DNA of 64,000 bases, taken from the NCBI RefSeq assembly GCF_000499845.2, contig NC_023749.2:5179030-5243029 (forward strand), in the 5' to 3' direction. Of this stretch, positions 24,281-35,172 are shown in pieces. Under the pieces are notes generated by a model. It had not been told where the DNA came from and made no database searches. It saw only the letters and a list, made by a program, of their open reading frames with translations. Each line of letters opens with the position of its first letter. The first letter of the stretch is position 1. The stretch comes from Phaseolus vulgaris. Lineage: Eukaryota; Streptophyta; Magnoliopsida; Fabales; Fabaceae. Both the position numbers and the translations under genes were made by a program.

Positions 24281-25385
24281 CTATGTTGTCCCATTGCATA
24301 GAATGAAAGGCCACGCAAATGATACGCTCTGGCAAACCTAACATCAAAACACAAGTAATCTACCACAGATAAAGAGCAAACAGGCATAAAGTACTTCAAG
24401 CTTTATAAACCAGTTACCAGCTAAAATAATTGTAATGACAAGTGATACCATTTGAATATTTCATTAACAAAATTACCTTCCATCAATTTGAAGCATCTGA
24501 TTTAGACATTCTTGAGCTTTTGTTGGCATACCGTAGATCTTTACAGAACTTCCAAAAGCCTCATGTTCAGAATAAATCTAGCAGTCAAAATTATTTAAAA
24601 TAGAAGCTTGGCTTATAACAGAAAACAAAAGGCCAAAATCTGTGTTCCATACTTAATAGACAATTAACTATAAACCAAAGACTGATAAATCCTAATTAAC
24701 TACCAACATCACACATTCAGAACAGGGCTAGCAACCAAAGTCATAAAAAGAACAGCTATAAACCTATAGTTTGAAATAAAAAGGCATCAAAGATGTAAGC
24801 TACTTCGCAGAGTTAGATCAGAGTTACTAAAACCAAGTTACTTAACTGATATGAAATCGAAACTTAAATGAAAGTTGAACGACTTAGTATACAGACAGAC
24901 AGAAATGGTACGGATGAAAGTAGTTATGAAAACAGTATTCAAACCATAAAGTAATATGCACACAGCTGATAAGGATTTTCATAATAAAGCTTCCAGCTAA
25001 GTTAACAACCACATGTTTCAAATCTATCAGTAAGTATAATAAAGTTGATAGATACCCGAGTCGTGTGCCCATGCTTCAAGGAAATTTCTATCAATTTGAA
25101 GTGATTCCACAGGTGCTTCCTCAGCTTTCTTATACTCACAAGTTGAAGCTAATGTAAACCCTTTAAAAGACAATTTTGATCAGCTAAAGAGTAAAGATAT
25201 ATTTTCATATGAAAAATGAGAAAACCAACACAACGGGTTCATAAAAATCAATAAGGATTAAAATGTTAAGATTCGAGACCCACCAAATATTTGTAGGCAG
25301 ACTTATTATCCCTGTCCATTTGCAACACAGCCGGAAAGGTCTTTAACTGCAGCATCAAACTCTTTAAATTTGATATTTACAATTA
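24281..25385 (-). pseudogene. SRFR1-like TPR gene fragment, four exons, frameshifted
   Basis: Four exon remnants in gene order with conserved splice sites occur on the minus strand. 25385-25284 encodes IVNIKFKEFDAAVKDLS then VLQMDRDNKSAYKYL. 25160-25056 encodes EYKKAEEAPVESLQIDRNF then LEAWAH. 24548-24477 encodes KAQECLNQMLQIDGR. 24337-24281 encodes FARAYHLRGLSFYAMGQHR. These match, in order, tetratricopeptide repeats of the plant immune repressor SRFR1 as I remember the family. The copy is broken. There is an extra base near 25331-25334, a phase error at the first junction, a damaged end to the second exon (AWAH followed by out-of-frame bases), and a one-base excess in the third. Neither the N-terminal nor later exons are found. 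It is best read as a partial duplicate of an intact gene elsewhere. Confidence 0.8.
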
Positions 25386-26273
25386 CTACATCGATTTTCT
25401 TGAAAAACATAGATTAGATAAGGCATATATATAAGTAGCATTATTCTTCGAAAAGAAAATAATGAGATCAACACTATCACAGCAATAATTTATAATCAAA
25501 CTTTTGAAATTAAACAGTGAGATTATAACTTGTAAACAAAAATACAGGACACAGGACGAAATTATTAAAAAAGACTATAAATTCATTTCACATAAAACTA
25601 ATAAAGTCTCTCAAACTAGAGTCGTAATCGCAAAGCGGCGTCGTCAAAACCTTAAGCGAACGGCTTCTCTGTTGTACAACCACAGAAAGCTGCAAAATCA
25701 AGAAGCGCGTTAGAACAAGTCAATTGAATTGAATTGAAAGAGAGAAAAACTTGGTGCACAATAAACGGAATGATCATAATGAAATGAGGATGGAAAAAGA
25801 AGAAAGCGGAACGAGAAACGAAACGAAACCTTTCTTTTATTCGTGTCAGGGAAGAAAGGGGAAAGAGCCGAAGGAGGAAGAAAATTCTGCCCACATCAAA
25901 AGTTTTTTTTATATTTTCTTTTAAATATACAATTTTTAATTCAAAAATACATAATTATGTTAATTAAGATAATAATAAACATTGCAGTTTCCATAATTTA
26001 ACCATTTAAAAGTCTTAATATTTTAATCATTAGAGTTCATAGAAATTTTATGTTTTGATTCCAATTAATATCTCTGTTAATGAAAAAAAAAGTTACTTTA
26101 AAGAAATGTATTATATTATTTATTATCAATTTCTCCTAAATTTTTTATCTCTCTCCTCATCTTTCTTATATCTCTCTCTATTCTCATTTTATTTTTCATT
26201 TATCTGTTCTAATAATTTCTACAATTTATTATATTAAATTAACATAATTCAAATTATATATCACTAGCGGACA
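25386..26273. other. Spacer with a less AT-rich patch
   Basis: The patch 25620-25900 is richer in G/C. On the minus strand it reads like a 5' leader (ttcgtttctcgttccgcttt) with a possible small exon (acceptor attttgcag at about 25701). It could be a leftover promoter or leader of the SRFR1-like copy. No N-terminal SRFR1 coding sequence was found, so this stays open. Confidence 0.3.
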
Positions 26274-26312
26274 CAGCGCTCTCGAGTGTATCCACATTTT
26301 TTATGTTTTTAT
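26274..26312 (-). mobile_element. Helitron-like 3' end (hairpin plus CTAG), copy A
   Basis: On the minus strand, gtggatacactcg, a short loop and cgctgtgtccgc form an imperfect hairpin, followed directly by CTAG and a T. Helitrons end in a hairpin followed by CTRR and insert before T. The element body would extend to higher coordinates. The adjoining 26310-26560 resembles 31300-31860 downstream of the second such hairpin. The 5' end was not located. Confidence 0.5.
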
Positions 26313-26944
26313 TTTTATATAATTAAATATAAAATTTAATCAAATTAAATAATATATTATTATTTGTATTGATTTTTTATTACTTATATTTATATTTATT
26401 TTTAATTAAATATATTTAAAATAAGATAAATAAAAGAGATTAAATATGAAGAAAATTAGCCATACACAATTTCAGAATCTCAACACTCCACTCTCCTACC
26501 AGTTAGGTGATAAAAAAAATAATTAACGTACCAATCTCTCTATTAAGTGAGAACAAATAAAATATTTTTTTTATTTATGACATCAAAATATATTAATTTT
26601 TCAAAATAATATTAATTATTTATTTTAAAATATTAATAATCAACACCCTTTTTAACACTACCTTAATAATCAACATCCTTTTTCTATAAAATCCCAAACT
26701 AACACCGAATAAAAAAAAATTAAAAAACAAATAATAAACTTGTATCTAAATATTTTATTTTATTTTGTTAAATTCTTTTTGTTTTAAAAAAAAATAAAAT
26801 CTATTGACCGTTATTACACAACAATTAAATATACACATTTTTATATTATAGAAATATTGAACAAAAACAATTTAAAAAATGAATGATTCATTAGAACTCA
26901 AATCAACTCAAAGATAATGGTATTTTTTAAAAAGAATGAACAAA
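26313..26944. repeat. Body of the repeat attached to Helitron-like end A
   Basis: AT-rich, non-coding. Shares blocks with 31300-31860 (for example the aataatattattatttg region and a later ccactctc ... gttaggtgataa block), which marks it as a member of a dispersed family. Confidence 0.4.
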
Positions 26945-27150
26945 AAAAGATAAAAAGGGAAGAGGAGAGAGAGACTAAATAATAAATTATTATAGAAGAA
27001 CCAACAAAAAGAAAAAAAAAGATAGAAAAGGAAAAGAAGAGAGAGACGTAAATAATAAATTATTATAGAAGAACATTGTTATATAAGAACGAACCGGAAA
27101 AAAAAGATAAAAAGGGAAGAGGAGACAAAGATGTAAATAAATAGAAAGGG
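26945..27150. repeat. Tandem purine-rich repeat, about 67-87 bp period
   Basis: Three copies of a unit contain a(n)gataaaaagggaagagga then gagactaaataataaattat and tatagaagaac. They begin near 26945, 27013 and 27100. The third is truncated. Confidence 0.65.
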
Positions 27151-29459
27151 AAGTTGTTATGACATTAGTAAGCGACACTAGCGTGCACCGATTGGAGAGG
27201 AGTAGCGTGCACCAATGATCGAGTCACGGAGTTGCGCCCGTCTCCCTTTCAATTAGGTGTTTGACTCAGTGATGGTACATCTGAATTGCATATGTTAAGC
27301 CTTCTTTCCAATAAGGTCATCAGAACCATTCTTCGTCTTCGTCACTCTCCGTTAGGAGGAAACATACTAACAAAAAGAAGGAACATATAGAAGAACACTT
27401 CTCTTTCTTTCGTCTTCTTATTATCCAAAAGTACAAGTAATAATTTATTTTGAGAAGGTTGGGTGTTAGTGACTTAAAATAAGGAGTTAAAGGGGAGCAC
27501 TATTAAAGGATTTAAAATAAGGAGTTCACAGTTAAAAGGGAATTGTGGAGGTTAACTCAAAAGTGAGGAGTTAAAATATTTATGAAATAAGTTAAAAAGA
27601 AGATGTTACATTTTAAAATTATTATCACTACTTTGGCTACTACTCACGTTTCCTAATATTTGTTTCTCTCTCATAATTTTAAAATAAATCATATCTTTCC
27701 ATTCAAAATTGATAATCTATTTCAAATATTTTTTAAAAGTAGAAAATGACGCAATAACCAAAATAATGAAATAAAACCAAATATTAATTTAAGGATAAAA
27801 TAAGAAAAAATTTGAGAGCAGTTAAGGAAGGAATCCCCTTTATTTATTTGTATATGATGATATAGATTCTATTAATTATATTAATTTATGTACGGTGAAA
27901 TCAAATAGATTATTTCTTCTTTATTCATTTTTCTTGTCCAATATCAAAATATAAAAATTAATTAATGTGTACTTATCATAATATATCAAAAAAAAAAATG
28001 ATGTTAGGTAATTCAGAATGTTTAAATTATATACTTCATAATATAATATAATTTCTTAATTTAAAATATAGTTCTAAGTTATATGATTTGGAACAATATT
28101 TTAAAATACATAATTTAAAATAATATTTAAAATAAAATTATACAATCTAAATTAAATAATATAGAACAATACTATAAATTATGTGATTCAAAATAAAATT
28201 ACCTAATATAAAATAAAGTAATTTTGATTATATAATTTAAAATATATTAAAAAAAAAATTAAATTATATAATCTAAAAATATCTAATATTATATATTTTA
28301 CAACATAGTTTCATATTAGTTATAAGGTGTTATGATGGAGGAAAAAACTTAATCAAATTAGGAAAATTGTTTATGGGCACCTGATATTTTTTAATTTCTA
28401 CCGATGTCTAATGTGAAATGATAAAGCTAGGATCAAAATACATTTTCGATTTGTTTTTTTCAAAAGTATTTCTAGATTTTAATTTTTTGAAATACTTTTC
28501 TGAATTTCAGAATCTTTTTCTGTGATTTTTCGAATTTTTTTTCATAATTCTTGTTTAAAAATGAATATTTTGTATTTAGCTTTTTTGAAATGGGATTTTG
28601 GTTTTCCAAATATATTCTATAACTTTATTTCTAGAACACAAAAATCTATTTCGATTAATTTTTTCAAAATATATTTTTAGTTTCAATTTTTCAATTACTG
28701 AATGAAAGACAATTTTAAAAATTCAAAAGTTGGTTGGATCCAGCTAAAAAATAATCAGGTGTAGGAAGTTTAGGCCTCAAATTAGTCTCGTACAACATAA
28801 TTTTGGCCCATCTATAATTTTACCATGAGTGGTTGCATTTGCATCTCATCTTTTAAACCTACTTCAATGTAAATAAAATTTCAATTGTACCCTTTTTTGA
28901 AATTTGTATTTTAGAATGTACAACAAATTGGATTATATATTCTAAATATAATTTTTATTTCGCATCATAAAAAAATACATTTCTTGAAATTTTCAATTTT
29001 TATTTTATTGTTTTAAGGCGCTTAATACAAATTTTTTATTTTTTCATACAAAAATTAGTATTATTTAATAGTAACAATATTCACATCAAAGTTATCGTAT
29101 AATATATTTTTTTTAATTTAAAATGTAAAACCTAATTATCCAAAAATAATTATTTAAGAATTAGGTTTATGTCACCTTCAGCATACAACACATGAATGCG
29201 GTGTAAACCACTCCTTCTTATATGACCTGCAAGCTAACTAAATGCATTTTGGATTTTGTTCTATGATGAAGTACCTTTTTACACATGTCCACAATCAATC
29301 ATGCGTTGCATGATGCAGTGATCCTCCTTAATATACCCTGCATTTATTGAGATGACATTAGACATCTAAAATATGAAAATAAATAATCATGGTAAAATAA
29401 AATAAAATACAAAACAAGATCAATTACTCAATGAACAAGCATGGTCATGTCGTGACATC
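27151..29459. other. AT-rich spacer
   Basis: No gene seen. At 27178-27215 tagcgtgcacc occurs twice, 27 bases apart. The stretch 28010-28310 is a degenerate AT-only repeat built on atataatttaaaataa. The lower end, from about 29170, is less AT-rich and may be the decayed 3' end of the mobile-domain pseudogene. Confidence 0.45.
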
Positions 29460-30560
29460 GGTCCTGTTTCGTCATCATCTGAACTATGCAACTGATAATG
29501 TGGCAATACAAACAGTTGATTTTTGTCTATCCTATAAAGCATGTGCAGGTGTGACACTGATCTAAAATAGTGCATGTATCTAACTACACATGTTGAGGGA
29601 TGTGAAGTCAATGTCACATCGATAATAAGGTGGTCGACAAAGTAGAACCATTAGTCATGAATAATAGTCACTACACCTTCAAATTGTGGGGTAGGTAGAC
29701 AAATCGTCTGCTTGTACACGAACTATCATATAACACACTTTGGAAAATGGTAACGTGAGCACATCTTGAGCTAAATGTATCTTGAGAACATGAATATTAT
29801 CTCAAATAACCTATTAGGATAATGGTCATCATAAGGAGTCCAAATCACCCTAACATGGGTAAAACCATTTGATTGACACACATATTTCCAACTGTGCATA
29901 TATATGGTGTATGGTCACATAATGTGACACTTGAGGGAGAACCTCCTGATATGTGGAATTCATATCCCTCATTCCCATGGAAAATAAGCCTGAGATGTAG
30001 ACTCTAGTTTATGATGGATGATGCACTCCTGGTACACCTTACGTAACTAACTCAGTTTGACGTGTGCTGAGACACTACCTCAACTCTGTCGTGACATTAT
30101 CAAACTCACCCCAAGTAGCTAAACCAACATGTTAATGTTGATGTCAAATCCAACATCATATTTGAATAAAATTGTTCCACTATAGGGATAAGCAACAACA
30201 TATACATGCCATCCGACATGATGATCATCTCACCAACAGAGAGGTGAAAAGTGTTGGTGTCATGATGCAACTTTTCCATAAAGGTTGAAATGCAACCCTT
30301 ATTAATAGTCTTATAGCTAAACCCTAAACCCTAAACCCTAAACCCTAAACCCTAAACCCTTACACAATGACAACAACTCAATATTAAGCACCACAATCTC
30401 AATTGGAGGTGAGGAATCCAAAATTTACTTAACTTACATTTGTGGGAGACCAATTTCAATTTCCCTCGATCCTGAACCTCCCACAGTCCTAAAGCCATAT
30501 GGTCAGCTTAACTCACAAGTAAGGACATATTAGAAGGTTCTCTAAAAAATCCTTATTGCT
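29460..30560 (-). pseudogene. Plant-mobile-domain (PMD/MAIN-like) pseudogene
   Basis: Read on the minus strand in successive frames, several blocks match the plant mobile domain in the right order. These are REPSNMSLLVS followed by ADHMALGLWEVQDRGKLKLV (about 30550-30430), then KGCISTFMEKLHHDTNTFHL and SVGEM (about 30300-30225). Next come DHHYPNRLFEIIFMFSRYI and a decayed relative of the RQFGYVQTIP motif (about 29850-29715). Last is STCVVRYMHYFRSVSHLHML (about 29600-29540). PMD proteins resemble MAIN/MAIL1 and the 'phosphatase 7 long form' homologues and are often linked to transposons. Multiple stops and frame changes show it is dead. A telomeric repeat tract interrupts it at 30317-30360. 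Confidence 0.7.
30317..30360. repeat. Interstitial telomeric repeat tract (CTAAACC)6
   Basis: Six perfect copies of the plant telomere unit CTAAACC plus two bases. On the minus strand this is TTTAGGG, so the tract lies in TTTAGGG orientation relative to the mobile-domain pseudogene. Flanking codons on both sides still read as parts of that protein (ELLSLC before, YKTINKGC after), so the tract appears inserted into the former coding frame. Confidence 0.9.
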
Positions 30561-30728
30561 CATGACGTACTCGTGTAGATGATGACAACATATTTGCATC
30601 AATTTTAGTGGCAGTTTGTTCCTGATCTTTTTTATGGATCATTAATCTTTGTCTAGCTTCGATTTGAGATGTTTCACCTCTAGTCCTAGTTATATTTCTA
30701 CCAAATGTCAAATGATTCCATTAGGAGT

Positions 30729-30762
<34 letters not shown>

Positions 30763-31012
30763 CATTTTTCAATACACAATCTAGAATGTCTAAAAACCTT
30801 CAAATACATTTTGAATTATACAATCTGAAAACGTCTCAAATCAACCATTCCAAAGTACACTACCAACATTGATAACAAAGCAAAATATAAAAAAAAAATG
30901 AACCTCTTTAAGTGATACGATAGGATAATAGAGGGACAACAAAGTCATAAACGATTCATAATAGGTTAATAATATTATTATAAGATCTTTCACACAAACA
31001 CAAAGCAACACA
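30561..31012. other. Spacer upstream of the mobile-domain pseudogene
   Basis: The stretch 30561-30720 is less AT-rich and may hold the decayed start of the pseudogene. A (TA)n run lies near 30745-30762. Nothing else recognised. Confidence 0.35.
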
Positions 31013-31060
31013 CAATAAATGGGGTGTGGAGGAGAACAATAAATGGGGTGTGGAGGAGAA
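31013..31060. repeat. 24-bp tandem duplication
   Basis: The segment caataaatggggtgtggagg plus agaa is present twice in direct succession without mismatches, indicating a recent slippage duplication. Confidence 0.85.
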
Positions 31061-31256
31061 GAAGCAGATGAAGTGGAGGAAAAAAGAAAAGTAATATTAT
31101 TTTATAAATTGAAGCAAAATATTTTTGCTATTTTACCATCCCATGAGGGGCAGGTTTAAAAGATGGAGAGGTACATAATACAAAAAACCTTGAACATGTC
31201 AAGCATATAACAAGTAACTTAAGAACCACGTAATGTCCAAATCTTTTTTATTTATA

Positions 31257-31300
31257 TAATAGCGAGAACACATGTGCTTTCGCGCCTGTGTATCCGCAAT
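31257..31300 (-). mobile_element. Helitron-like 3' end, copy B (decayed)
   Basis: The minus strand reads gcggatacacaggcgc, a short loop and gcacatgtgttctcgc, then CTAT instead of CTRR. The hairpin and the neighbouring DNA (31300-31860) resemble copy A at 26274 and beyond. The terminal base change suggests an older copy. Confidence 0.4.
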
Positions 31301-33109
31301 TGTTATTTTTATCATATATATATATATATATGTTTAATATTAAAATTTGAATAAATAATGTTATTATTTGCATACTTATATTAAAAATATAATTTTTTTA
31401 GTACATTTTAATAAATATGAATATACATAAAAAAAAATACATAAATTATCTAAGTGCACCTGATTGTGAAGGAAACATAACCAACATAGTAGTTATATAT
31501 GATAAATTTACAAATATATTTAATTTTAAAAATAGAGAAGAAAATAAGTTTAAAACAAAAACATACTTTATAAAACAAACGAGTCAAAAATCAAAATCAA
31601 TCTGTTTCGTGACTAATTTGAAAATTAAAAAGTAGTAAGAATTGTATAATAAAAATTGAAAAAAAAAAATGAGTCTAAAAGAATATTATACCAATTTCTC
31701 CACTCTCTCATCCACATCTAGCAACCGTTAAGTGACAATAAATAAATAAAATTTAAAAACAAAAAAACTACTTGTTAACTATTGAAATTACCAATTCCTT
31801 CACTCTCTAAATAAAGTGGTCTACATCTAGCAACCGTTAAATGATAATAAATAAAATAAATTTCTTAAACTAAAAACTATAAAATTGTTTTGTTAACTGT
31901 TTAACTTACAATATATCAAATAATCAAAATAAAATATTAATAAAAAAAATTATATTAAAAAAAATAGTTATAATGAAACATACCACTGTTTATTTGAAGA
32001 AGAAAATGTGAAAACGTTTCAGAATTTTCCTTCTGAAACGTGAGAGTTTATCTTTGTGGAAATTGTGAACCCTTTTTTCTGAAGAATTTGAAAATTCATT
32101 GGTCTAATTATCAAAAGTTGCCTTCATACACGGTAGTTAAGCCGAGAAGACAAATTCGCAGGACATTTGCTAATTGACAAATATACATTGCATAAAAGAT
32201 AAAAATATTCTCTAATAATTACAAGCTGTTTGCCACAAGAGGTTATTGGGGGAAACCACCTACTCTTGTAAAGTTATTAAGATGTTGAATTTTTGTAAGT
32301 TCATAGCATGTTTTGAACTATTCTCTCATTTTTCTTAAAGTTATCTTCATTAACGTGGCATTATGAGATAAACACGCTTTGAACTATTCTTGCTTCAGTT
32401 AGGAGTGTTAAAATATTCTCCATTGCCAACCTTGATGATGAAATTCCATGGCTAATTCAGAGCTTTGAATGTTGATTAAAGTGAGAGAAAAGTTTGAAAT
32501 TATACAAGTTCATAACCTTTCGTTTAAATTAAGAAAATGAAGTGGCAAATACAGAGACATCCCTTCCAATTTAGTAGTAATATATCTCTATCTGTCGATA
32601 AACAAACGTTTTGATATTGACACGTTGTGTCCTTTCACTTTTGCTGAATGTTCCAGGGAATGCTGTTTCACTTTTGAATTTTTTTGTTTATTTACGTAGT
32701 AATTCAGATTGTTATACACCTAATCTAATATCTAATATTATATATATAGTAAAATAAAAAAAAATACATGCGTGTCGTGATTTAGTTCTTGAACTGTGTA
32801 TGTAAACAACTTCTATGTTCCACGCAATTGTTTTTTTGTTCATGGAATGTTCCACGCAATTTTAATGCATTTTATTCATCAACCACAATCCTTATCCATC
32901 AGGTTTTTCTTAACGAGTGCATTTGATGTTTGACGTTGATATTTTCAAATCATTGACTGTTAATTAATGGTATTTACTATCTCAAAATAAAGTGTATTTA
33001 TATTGTTTTATAAAATAATTAGTAATGTATGTATGAATATTATGGACTGCGCAACGTCTATACATAATGATTACTCTGTTCTTAGCTGTCCTATTCTTCA
33101 AGTTTTTCT
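31301..33109. other. AT-rich spacer, partly repeat body
   Basis: 31301-31860 belongs to the repeat described for the Helitron-like end, including the internally duplicated phrase catctagcaaccgttaa at about 31716 and 31820. A perfect small hairpin (11-base stem, 6-base loop) lies at 32014-32041. No gene was recognised. Confidence 0.45.
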
Positions 33110-33480
33110 TCTTCTTTGTGTGTTTCGGCCGGTTCGTGGAGTACTTGCGATTACACTTCGACGCTTAAGTTAGCGATGGTGCTCAATGAGAATTCTCTGA
33201 TATTATGAAAAACGTACATTTTCCCCCTTTCAGAAATTCCTTTAGTAGGTTGACTTGGACCTTGGCTGTGCGGGCCAAGTAACCGATTGCGAGAGACATG
33301 CTTAATGGTCTCTGGGTTGTACCTAGTGGTTTCCTAATATCAAGAGAGTGCTATACAAAATGTATTTAACTTATTCAACGAAAGTTATATCTATTTGTTT
33401 TACGTGTAATCATGTTTACTATTTGTTTAAGTTATTTAATGTGCACGACTCACTCGTGCGTACAACTAGTAAAACAATAA
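33110..33480. mobile_element. Probable LTR fragment
   Basis: The stretch is clearly richer in G/C than its flanks. It contains cgacgcttaagttagcgatg then ggtgctcaatgagaattctc, and further on gcgggccaagtaaccg and ggtctctgggttgtac. This is wording I associate with LTR or untranslated regions of bean-group gypsy-type elements. Ends, primer site and coding parts are absent. Identification is tentative. Confidence 0.3.
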
Positions 33481-35172
33481 TTGTATAAGCTTCGTTCACT
33501 TTTCATTTTTTTAATTCTATCCTGTTAATTTTCACCTAACCAAATAAATTTGTTTATTTTAAATAAAGTAAAATTAATCTATATATTAATTCCTTTTATT
33601 TTAAGTTAGATCTTGTTTATAGATTATGGAATTTGTGGCCAGTTTAACACGTGAAATTATTTTTAAAAAGGAAAATTTAGTAGGATTTTGGTAATATTTA
33701 AAGAACTTAACACGATGTAACATTATAGTATAAAAATTAAAATCTAATATATTTTTATTTTAAATTAAATTTGATATTTTCAGATCAAAGTTTAAAATAA
33801 TTAAATTGATTAACTGTTGAATATTGTAAGTGAAGGATATAATTTAACGTTTTTAAGTAAAAGAGAGTTTACAAGGGATGTCGTTTTATTAACTTTATAA
33901 AATTGAGAGACTATAATCATTTAAAAAGTGAAAAAAAATAATTCAACATTTATTTGAAGTAATGATACATAATTAAAAATTACCTTATATTTTAATTTAA
34001 AAATATTATGAATATAAAACAATTTGTTATATAGAGTTATCTTGTGTATATTATATAAATATATTATTTATTATAAATTTTAATTATAATACATTTTTAT
34101 AAAATATTGGAAATATCGTATTAACTAGAAATAATATAAAATTACGTGACTGCAAACTTCACTTAACAAATTAATTTTGTAAGATTAATGTATATTTAGA
34201 TACACTTGGATACTATCATTTAAAATTTAAAGTCTATCCCACAACAACTTTAATCTTTTTACATTAGATTTAACTTCTTCCTACTAATATAAAATATTTA
34301 ATATCTCAGGCAAATGTATCATTAAAATTGAAGTTATTGATTTTTTTTACGGTTGCGGTATAAATTTTACATAATTGGTCAAGTAAATTTTATTTTTAAG
34401 TATGATTTGTTCAACAATTATTATAAAATTAAATAAACGTACCATACATAAATGCACAATAATTTATAACTTGAAGATAAAACAATAAATTTTTGTCAAT
34501 GTATTTTAATTATATTATATTCTCTAATTCAAATACCATGCGACTGAAATAAAAATAATTTTTTAATCACGTCAAAATAGAAGATGTCACCAATATTGTT
34601 AATAATCTTTCTTTTTTTATTGAGTATGTAACAAGTCAGCAATTGTATAATAGAAGGGAGAGAGGTTGAAGCAGTTTTATTGTAAATATTTTATATTTGA
34701 ACTTTAATATTATAAATTAAAAATGTTTGAACCAGCTATCTTATAAAGTTTTACTCATTCAATTATTTATCTCTCACTCATTGATTATTATTAACTACTA
34801 CAGATTGGGTCAGAGAAGGCAACGTCAAAATAAATTATAATTGTTTGATGAATAAAATTGAAAGAAAAAAAAAACTAAAAATTAACAGATTTTGTTAATA
34901 TATTTTATTTTATTTTTTACTTGTTTTTTTTACCTAATTTTAGAAAAGAAAATTCTTTTATCAGTGTTTAAAACAGAAGAAAAAGCAGTAAAATAAAAAA
35001 AAAATGATAATAGAATAGTGAAATAGAGTGTAGTATACCTAATCAGTTCTTTAGTTTTCCGCCCTCACCTTCTCTACCCAATTCTCTGTCCTTTAATTGA
35101 TGTAAGAACTTTCCTCTTCTCTGCAAAAAGAAGTTTCTCTGCTGAAAAACTTTTTCAAACGCCAAGACCAGA
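33481..35172. other. AT-rich spacer and promoter of the phosphodiesterase gene
   Basis: No gene seen. The last 130 bases (35040-35172) are richer in C/T and probably form the 5' leader of the gene starting at 35173. Confidence 0.4.
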
